Assembly (NCBI GenBank): GCA_050331475.1
Contig: JBHJGU010000095.1
Coordinates: 1 to 36,459 of the forward strand
Source: JBHJGU01 sp050331475
GTDB taxonomy: Bacteria; Pseudomonadota; Alphaproteobacteria; Caulobacterales; Maricaulaceae
DNA length: 36,459 bases
Direction: 5' to 3'
Shown: in pieces, positions 32,201 to 36,459 of the stretch
Position numbering within the stretch: the stretch's first letter is position 1
Layout: each line of letters opens with the position of its first letter
Notes under the pieces: model-generated
The model's input: only the letters and a program-made list of their open reading frames with translations
Told to the model about the DNA's origin: nothing
Database searches by the model: none
Position numbers and translations under genes: made by a program

Positions 32201-32725
32201 GCGAAAACCCCGATCATCGCGTTGACCGCCCATGCGATGGCCGACCACAGAGCGCGCTTCAAGGAGGCTGGAATGGACGACGTATTGGCCAAACCTTTTG
32301 AGCCGGAAAAACTCGCCCAAGCGTTGGAGATGCGCGCGGGACCGGCGGGCGAGCCCGGACCGGGTCCCCGGGCGGATGCGCCGTTCTCAGCCTCGCCCTT
32401 GGTGGATCGCGGCACCCTCGACCCGATCATCAAACTGGCCGGAGCGGACGCCATCCGACCGGTGATCCAAGAGTTTTGGTCCAATGCGGACGAGTTGGTC
32501 GAAGAGATTGAAACCGCTGTGCGCGCCCAGGACGCTACCGCGCGTCGCCGCGCGGCGCACACGCTCAAAGGTGCGGCCGCCAATGTGGGCGCACGTCGGG
32601 CCGCGGACGTGTGCAAAGCGTTGGAAACCACCGAGACCGAGGAGGCCGCCGTGCTCATCGACGCGCTTCGGGCAGCGCTCGCCGCCGCTCGGCCAGAGCT
32701 TGAGACGATCCTTGCCGCGGCTTAG
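29219..32725 (+). CDS. Soluble hybrid histidine kinase with five PAS domains, REC and HPt
   Basis: The 1168-aa protein (ATG 29219 after GGGAG; GTG 29192 is possible) lacks membrane helices. Five PAS units occupy ~30-140, 155-270, 280-405, 410-535 and 540-665. HisKA has 'LATMSHEIRTPLNAVIGMTD' (His679). The ATPase domain shows 'VLVNLVSNAIKF', 'EDTGIGI' and 'GGTGLGLAICRRLVELMGGE'. REC has 'FDVILMDVEMPVVDG' (Asp972) and HPt 'AAHTLKGAAANVG' (His1114). This gives a full internal His-Asp-His relay ending in an HPt, so an external response regulator is needed. Input signals are unknown; PAS domains may bind haem, FAD or small molecules. Confidence 0.92.
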   Translation: MSNSGRLQDVMQRQGAVDLTAFLQALDRDPKSAWMVVRRGGDFFEICDVDDNLCALTGFERNELVGQAPATLFFGPEMDPNSVSDFGRNLLAYEHAHLVDVFRRKDQTTFTAHIAALRIADPDPGPPRYLYTVTRLTRDANATPLFNATVFDATQKLSDLAYWRFQFADEAETWSSHLAALLGLPTDVAPELRRLEAYLRPADAELFRAAVAKARAGQAPESITVSFTRQDGVERIGRAAVALQHNAIVAPVAVMAVIQDVTDIEMARDRLRLAEQRTRTAIDAAGVGVLRYDVKRERMEISPKASEMLRLEGYAASWPTDWFTSRLHPDDFAAANDAIQRQRSGQQAAVRREMRLRCEDGVYRWFELRLQPADEAEETQGPAIHGVLIDIDTRRRAEQALADIRERYALALEASEIGLWDWDLSASRMSWSSQFRRILGLTLKGPATWDAYQGLLHPDERDAVVTTMMETIEPGQADAFDLVHRLRAADGRYIWVQSRGRVRRDEAGTARRVAGAIQDVSARKVAELELARSEQRLQDVVAASGELIFELDANFRFTYLTDRAMALLGHRPEAILGKSTTILAPPGERAAYESWRTAAETAANTVTLERCVLRGDGDRQWLRISMRRLTNERGRTIGYRGAAFDISQQKAAEREILNAKSAAEGAAEDRAKFLATMSHEIRTPLNAVIGMTDILLRSDLNEELHEYAQAANKAGRHLLTLVNDILDYSKLDAGKVQIEAISFDLETEIRAVCDMLVGEAARKNLAFDLQVMRSAKTRFIGDPARLRQVLVNLVSNAIKFTGNGRVSLRAGLKTHSDTSERLRLEVEDTGIGIREEALPLLFRDFSQADAGTTRRFGGTGLGLAICRRLVELMGGEIGVQSEEGKGSLFWVEVPFPKDEAQPAKPAPALVQPAATNVEPRRLRVLAAEDNPANQLLLKALFARFGHQLVLVGDGAAAVEAARKDQFDVILMDVEMPVVDGVEATREIRRLSGPSAKTPIIALTAHAMADHRARFKEAGMDDVLAKPFEPEKLAQALEMRAGPAGEPGPGPRADAPFSASPLVDRGTLDPIIKLAGADAIRPVIQEFWSNADELVEEIETAVRAQDATARRRAAHTLKGAAANVGARRAADVCKALETTETEEAAVLIDALRAALAAARPELETILAAA

Positions 32726-32761
32726 GCGCGCCCTGATGATCGCCATTGATGAGTTCATGGC

Positions 32762-33907
32762 CTAAATCAACGCCGCGTCACGGTAGACGCGCACCGCTTG
32801 CACCGCGCCAAAGCCGGCCATGATCGACAACATTACCGTGCCGCCGTACGAGACCAGCGGGAACGGCACGCCGACCACCGGCATCAAGCCCATAACCATG
32901 GCGGCGTTGACCCCGACATAGAGCGCAAAGGTGATGCAGACACCGCCGGCGAGCAGACGTCCGAAGGTCTGGCTTGCGCGCTGGGCCGTGATAAAGCCGA
33001 ACACCAACACCAGCGCCACCAGCGCCAGCAGCGCTAAGCCGCCCACCAGGCCAAACTCCTCCCCTAGCATGGTGAAAATGAAATCGGTGTGCTTTTCGGG
33101 CAGGAAGTTCAGATGCGCCTGGCTGCCGTTCAAAAAGCCTTTGCCGGTTAACCCGCCCGAACCCAAGGCGATTTTGGACTGCAGGATGTGGTAGCCTGAA
33201 CCTGTCGGGTCCTGCTCGGGATTGAGAAAGGTCAGAATGCGGCGCCGCTGATAATCCTGCAGGCCGAAGGTCAGGAACGCCGCCGTCGCCGGCGCGCCCA
33301 GGGCGGCCGCCGCCGCGATCCACCGCCAACTTAAGCCCGCCAAAAACATCACGCCCGCGCCGGTGAACGCCACCAAGACCGCGGTGCCGAGATCGGGTTG
33401 ATAGGCTATCAACAGGGTGGGCGCGCCAATCAGCAGCGCCGCGCCGGCGAGCCCGCTGAGGCTGTTTACGCGATCCGGTTTAAGGTCATGGTAAAACCGC
33501 GCCAGCGCCATCACCAAGGCGATCTTCATGATCTCAGAGGGTTGCAGTCGGATTGGCCCGAACTCTAGCCAGCGCTGCGCGCCCTTGCCGACCTCGCCGA
33601 CTACCGCCACCCCGATCAGAAGCGCCAGGGCGACGAAATAGGCGGGATAAGCCATGCCCGCCCAAAGCCGGAGAGGGACCTGGGACGCCGCGATCATGAT
33701 GAGGAATGCGGCGGCGAACCGAACCGCGTGAAGCACCGCCCAAGGCCGCCAAGCGCCGTCAGCGGTGGAGTAGAGCATGGCGACCCCCACCCCGGCGAGC
33801 GCGGCCAACACGCCCGCTAACGCCCAATCGAGCCGGCCCAATCGCGCCAAGGGTCCGTCGGGGTTCAACCGCGCGCTGCCCCCCGCGCGGGGCCTGTACG
33901 CGTTCAA
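32762..33907 (-). CDS. rodA: Peptidoglycan polymerase RodA (SEDS family)
   Basis: The 381-aa SEDS glycosyltransferase starts with TTG 33907 overlapping the mrdA stop (TTGA). It has ten or so helices, with 'AQRWLEFGPIRLQPSEIMKI', 'YQPDLGTAVLVAFTGAGVMF', 'QSKIALGSGGLTGKGFLNGS' and the conserved 'AHLNFLPEKHTDFIFTMLGE'. RodA polymerises lipid II in the elongasome with PBP2 (mrdA next door). Reading a longer frame upstream to 34462 would run through mrdA and is not real. Confidence 0.92.
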   Translation of the reverse strand: MNAYRPRAGGSARLNPDGPLARLGRLDWALAGVLAALAGVGVAMLYSTADGAWRPWAVLHAVRFAAAFLIMIAASQVPLRLWAGMAYPAYFVALALLIGVAVVGEVGKGAQRWLEFGPIRLQPSEIMKIALVMALARFYHDLKPDRVNSLSGLAGAALLIGAPTLLIAYQPDLGTAVLVAFTGAGVMFLAGLSWRWIAAAAALGAPATAAFLTFGLQDYQRRRILTFLNPEQDPTGSGYHILQSKIALGSGGLTGKGFLNGSQAHLNFLPEKHTDFIFTMLGEEFGLVGGLALLALVALVLVFGFITAQRASQTFGRLLAGGVCITFALYVGVNAAMVMGLMPVVGVPFPLVSYGGTVMLSIMAGFGAVQAVRVYRDAALI

Positions 33908-35757
33908 GGCCCCGTCCCATCGGCTTGCGCGTAGCGCCGCGGCCGTCCCAGCGGATCGCTCTGCACCGCGCGCAGCAGGATATCGCGCGCCACCGGAGCG
34001 GCGGCGCCAGACCCGGAGCCGCCATGGTCGATCACCACCGAAATGGCGTATTTCGGCGCGTCCAGCGGCGCGAAGGCGACGAACAGAGCGTGATTGCGCA
34101 GTTCCCAGCGCAGCTGGGATTGGGACAACACCCCGGAGCGCCGTTCGGCCTGGGTGATCGAACGGACCTGGGCTGTGCCGGTTTTGCCGCCCGCGCGCAG
34201 GTCCGCCTCGCCGAAAGTGCGGAACTTGCCAAACGCGGTGCCGCCGGGTTCTTCGCAAACTGCGCCCATCGCCGCGCGCACGCGCGCGAAAGCCTCGGCG
34301 TCGTAGGGCAAGGGCGGCGCATCGTCTTTTGGCGGCAGCGTCAAAGTGGGTTGGATCGCGCGACCGCTCGCCAGTCGCGCCGTCATAACCGCCAATTGCA
34401 GGGGCGAAGCGCCCAGAAAGCCTTGCCCGATCCCGTGATTGAACGTGTCTCCCGTCACCCATGGCTGGTCAAATCGGGCTCTTTTCCATTGGGGGTCGGG
34501 CAGCAGGCCGGCGGTCTCGTTGTTCAGCCCTAGATCAAGGCGTTCGCCGATCCCGAAGCTTTGCGCCACCGGCGTGATCCGCTCCATGCCCAATCGCCGG
34601 GCCATCTCGTAAAAATAAACGTCGCAAGAGCCTTTGATTGCTCCGTTTAGGTCGACCCCGCCATGCCCGCCACGCCGCCAACAGTGGAAAACCCGCGAGC
34701 CCAGCCGCAACCGCCCGCCGCAAAACACCCGTTCCTCGGGATCGGCGACCCCATGGTGCAAAATGGCGTGGGCCATCACCATTTTATAAGTTGAGGCGGG
34801 GGGATAGACGCCTTGTACGGCTTTATTAAACAAAGGTCGGCGGGGGTCGCCGCGTAACTCCGCGAACTCTTTTGGCGTGGGGATGCGCGCAAACACATTG
34901 GAGTCAAATGCGGGCGCAGAAGCAAGCGCGAGGATTTCCCCGGTCTCCACCGCCATGACCACGGCCGATCCACTCTCCTCGCCCAACCGTTCGACCGCGT
35001 AGCGCTGCAGCTCGGCGTCCACGCTGAGCACCAAATCCTGGCCCGGCTTGGCGCGTCGGCCTTCCTCGGGCCGTTCGCGGATGACCCGGCCATAGGCGTT
35101 AACCTCGACCTTCAGCGAGCCGGCCTCTCCGCGCAGGTTTTCGTCATGGCTGCGCTCCAGACCCTGGCGGCCGACGCGAAAGCCTGGATGACGCAGATTG
35201 GGATCGCGCGCGACATCGTCTTCGCTGGGCTTGCCGACATAACCGACCAGGTGAGCGAAGGCCTCGCCATCGGGATAGGCGCGGATCAGGCCCACATCCG
35301 GGGTGACGCCGGGCAGCTCGGGCGCGCGCAGATTGACGGCGGCGAAGGCGGACCAGTCGAGGTTTTCCGCTACGGTCAGCGGCACGAAGCCGGGTTGGTT
35401 TTTCGCTTGTCTGAGAATCACGGCGCGCGCGTCGTCATCGAGGGGGAAAAACGCGCTCAACCGTTCCAACAGCGCCTCGAGCCCGCCGGTGTCCTCCGGG
35501 GTGACCAGGATACGATAATTCTCCCGATTACCGGCGATGATGGCGCCGAACCGGTCTAAGATCCGGCCACGCTCGGGCGCAACGACGTGATAGTTAAAGC
35601 GGTTATCGTCCGCCAAGACCGCGTATTTGTCTTGTTGAAGGATTTGGAGTGGGTAAACCCGGGCGGCGAGGCCCGCATAGACGCCGGCGCTGACCAGGCC
35701 CAAGACAGCGGCGCGGCGATTGAAGACAGCGCCGCTCTCCTCCTCCATCCTCGCCAT
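33904..35757 (-). CDS. mrdA: Penicillin-binding protein 2 (elongasome transpeptidase)
   Basis: The 617-aa class B PBP has an N-terminal membrane helix ('RRAAVLGLVSAGVYAGLAAR'), a dimerisation domain ('APERGRILDRFGAIIAGNRE') and the transpeptidase domain with 'VQGVYPPASTYKMVMA' (catalytic Ser in STYK), 'KGSCDVYFYEMARRLG' (SxD in the SxN position, usual for PBP2) and 'AGGKTGTAQV' (KTG). It works with RodA in side-wall synthesis. The gene follows mreD by 12 bp and precedes rodA with a 4-nt overlap. An internal ATG at 35748 is an alternative start. Confidence 0.93.
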   Translation of the reverse strand: MARMEEESGAVFNRRAAVLGLVSAGVYAGLAARVYPLQILQQDKYAVLADDNRFNYHVVAPERGRILDRFGAIIAGNRENYRILVTPEDTGGLEALLERLSAFFPLDDDARAVILRQAKNQPGFVPLTVAENLDWSAFAAVNLRAPELPGVTPDVGLIRAYPDGEAFAHLVGYVGKPSEDDVARDPNLRHPGFRVGRQGLERSHDENLRGEAGSLKVEVNAYGRVIRERPEEGRRAKPGQDLVLSVDAELQRYAVERLGEESGSAVVMAVETGEILALASAPAFDSNVFARIPTPKEFAELRGDPRRPLFNKAVQGVYPPASTYKMVMAHAILHHGVADPEERVFCGGRLRLGSRVFHCWRRGGHGGVDLNGAIKGSCDVYFYEMARRLGMERITPVAQSFGIGERLDLGLNNETAGLLPDPQWKRARFDQPWVTGDTFNHGIGQGFLGASPLQLAVMTARLASGRAIQPTLTLPPKDDAPPLPYDAEAFARVRAAMGAVCEEPGGTAFGKFRTFGEADLRAGGKTGTAQVRSITQAERRSGVLSQSQLRWELRNHALFVAFAPLDAPKYAISVVIDHGGSGSGAAAPVARDILLRAVQSDPLGRPRRYAQADGTGP

Positions 35758-35769
35758 GCCACGCCCCCT

Positions 35770-36351
35770 TTAGTTACGGTCTTCCGCCGCGATCAACCGG
35801 CGTAAGGTGGAATACGCCGCCCCGGTCAGCGGGTAGACTATGATTGTGGCGATGGCTTGAACATAAGTCTCCGCCAAATTTGGCAGCCCATTGAGCGTAA
35901 AGCGCACCACCCCGTCGGCGCCCGAATGGGTCACCGCCGGGTCAAGCGGGCGCACCACCGCGAGGGCCGACAGTCCGACGGCGAGCCCAGAGGCGAGCAA
36001 TGTCGCGCCGACGAACCCGGCCCACACCGTTCCCGACCCCCGCGCGCTCAACGTGTCGCCGAACATCACGCTGGCGGCGGCGATGACCGCATAGGCGACC
36101 GCCCACGGACCGATGACGCCGCCTAACGCCACGTCTTGGATCAAGCCCAAAAGAAACGCTTCGGAGGGGGAGAACGCTTCCGGCGCACGGACCGACCAAT
36201 AATAAACCGCCGTAAGCGGCAGCAGCGGCGCGACGAGGGGTACGCCCGCTGCGTTGAACGGCAAGACCAAAACCAAAACGCCCGCCACGCCGAGCCCCCA
36301 CACCAGAGCGGGTTCAAACCGCGCAATCCGCGGCGCGCGCGCTTCGGTCAT
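35770..36351 (-). CDS. mreD: Rod shape-determining protein MreD
   Basis: The 193-aa membrane protein has five or six hydrophobic helices: 'WGLGVAGVLVLVLPFNAAGV', 'PLVAPLLPLTAVYYW', 'AFLLGLIQDVALGGVIGPWA', with 'GLIQDV' as in MreD. It is the inner-membrane partner of MreC in the elongasome. Its ATG overlaps the mreC stop (ATGA). Low overall conservation is normal for MreD; identification leans on the operon position. Confidence 0.88.
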   Translation of the reverse strand: MTEARAPRIARFEPALVWGLGVAGVLVLVLPFNAAGVPLVAPLLPLTAVYYWSVRAPEAFSPSEAFLLGLIQDVALGGVIGPWAVAYAVIAAASVMFGDTLSARGSGTVWAGFVGATLLASGLAVGLSALAVVRPLDPAVTHSGADGVVRFTLNGLPNLAETYVQAIATIIVYPLTGAAYSTLRRLIAAEDRN

Positions 36352-36459
36352 GGTTGCTCCAGGGGGGCGGTCGTCGCAAGGGGGGCCGCAGGCTCGGGCG
36401 CCGGGCGAGGGGGCGGTTCTGGGCTCGGGTCGGCCTCGCGGGTGGGCGGGGAGGGGGCG
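36348..36459 (-). CDS. mreC: MreC, C-terminal end (5' part outside window)
   Basis: Only the last 36 or so codons are present. They read as a Pro/Ala-rich tail ending RPAPEPAAPLATTAPLEQP with TGA overlapping the mreD start by 4 nt. A Pro-rich C-terminus and this junction are typical of alphaproteobacterial MreC; identity rests on gene order. Confidence 0.7.
   Translation of the reverse strand, partial: APSPPTREADPSPEPPPRPAPEPAAPLATTAPLEQP

Noticed and set aside
32762..34462. 566-aa frame containing RodA
   Set aside because: The extra N-terminal 185 residues overlap mrdA in another frame; the TTGA junction at 33904-33907 marks the true start.
33904..35757. SCD instead of SxN in PBP2 as an inactivating change
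   Set aside because: SxD is common at this motif in PBP2-type enzymes, and STYK and KTG are intact.

Overview
The window is GC-rich, densely packed bacterial chromosome with many 1-14 nt start/stop overlaps and frequent GTG/TTG starts. The gene content points to an alphaproteobacterium, most plausibly of the Caulobacterales/Maricaulales type: mreC-mreD-mrdA-rodA order, an Mla-type transporter whose permease carries a STAS domain, a large TipN-like polarity protein with CtrA-like sites upstream, HPt and hybrid kinase signalling, a short-form homogentisate dioxygenase, and neutrotransmitter-type sodium symporter. The taxon is inferred from gene families, not proven. No rRNA, tRNA or CRISPR array was seen.

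Layout. 1-915: 3'-truncated TPR plus Asp/Asn beta-hydroxylase gene that runs off the window (minus). 1045-2793: operon read leftward, PadR regulator - DUF2812 protein - DUF2812 protein - small ORF, with a good sigma70 promoter and dyads upstream. 2968-5743: tyrosine/phenylalanine catabolism, hmgA, a dimeric alpha/beta-barrel protein and fahA, the last with its own AT-rich promoter and dyad. 5744-8232: a putative lipoprotein gene and an M23 peptidase gene that formed one leftward operon until a complete IS3-family element (6564-7828, ATT target duplication) inserted 12 codons from the end of the M23 gene. 8384-11406: two acyl-CoA dehydrogenases of the paired large/small type flanking a membrane-anchored coiled-coil protein built of 11-residue repeats. 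11647-12365: PchB-like chorismate mutase and a single-domain HPt protein, convergent and overlapping by 70 bp. 12596-15944: secreted Phe/Val/Gly/Arg hexapeptide-repeat protein, gamma-glutamylcyclotransferase-like protein, and the TipN-like coiled-coil protein. 15949-19463: Mla-type lipid ABC transporter operon (mlaE, mlaF, mlaD, auxiliary lipoprotein). 19520-22160: dipeptide epimerase, HcaT-like MFS transporter, DUF423 protein. 22223-26577: GT4 glycosyltransferase, SAM methyltransferase and an alpha/alpha-toroid (prenyltransferase/squalene-cyclase-like) protein in one overlapping operon, meeting head-on a second methyltransferase plus lipoprotein operon. 26668-32725: proline iminopeptidase, sodium symporter and a soluble five-PAS hybrid histidine kinase with REC and HPt. 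32762-36459: elongasome operon rodA, mrdA, mreD and the 3' end of mreC (minus).

How the genes fit together. Housekeeping functions (cell-wall elongation, outer-membrane lipid transport, polarity) sit beside catabolic modules (homogentisate to fumarate and acetoacetate; acyl-CoA oxidation). The two most interesting parts are the GT4 - methyltransferase - toroid cluster, which looks like an uncharacterised glycoconjugate or lipid-modifying pathway, and the IS insertion, where the pre-insertion gene can be rebuilt exactly from the target duplication.
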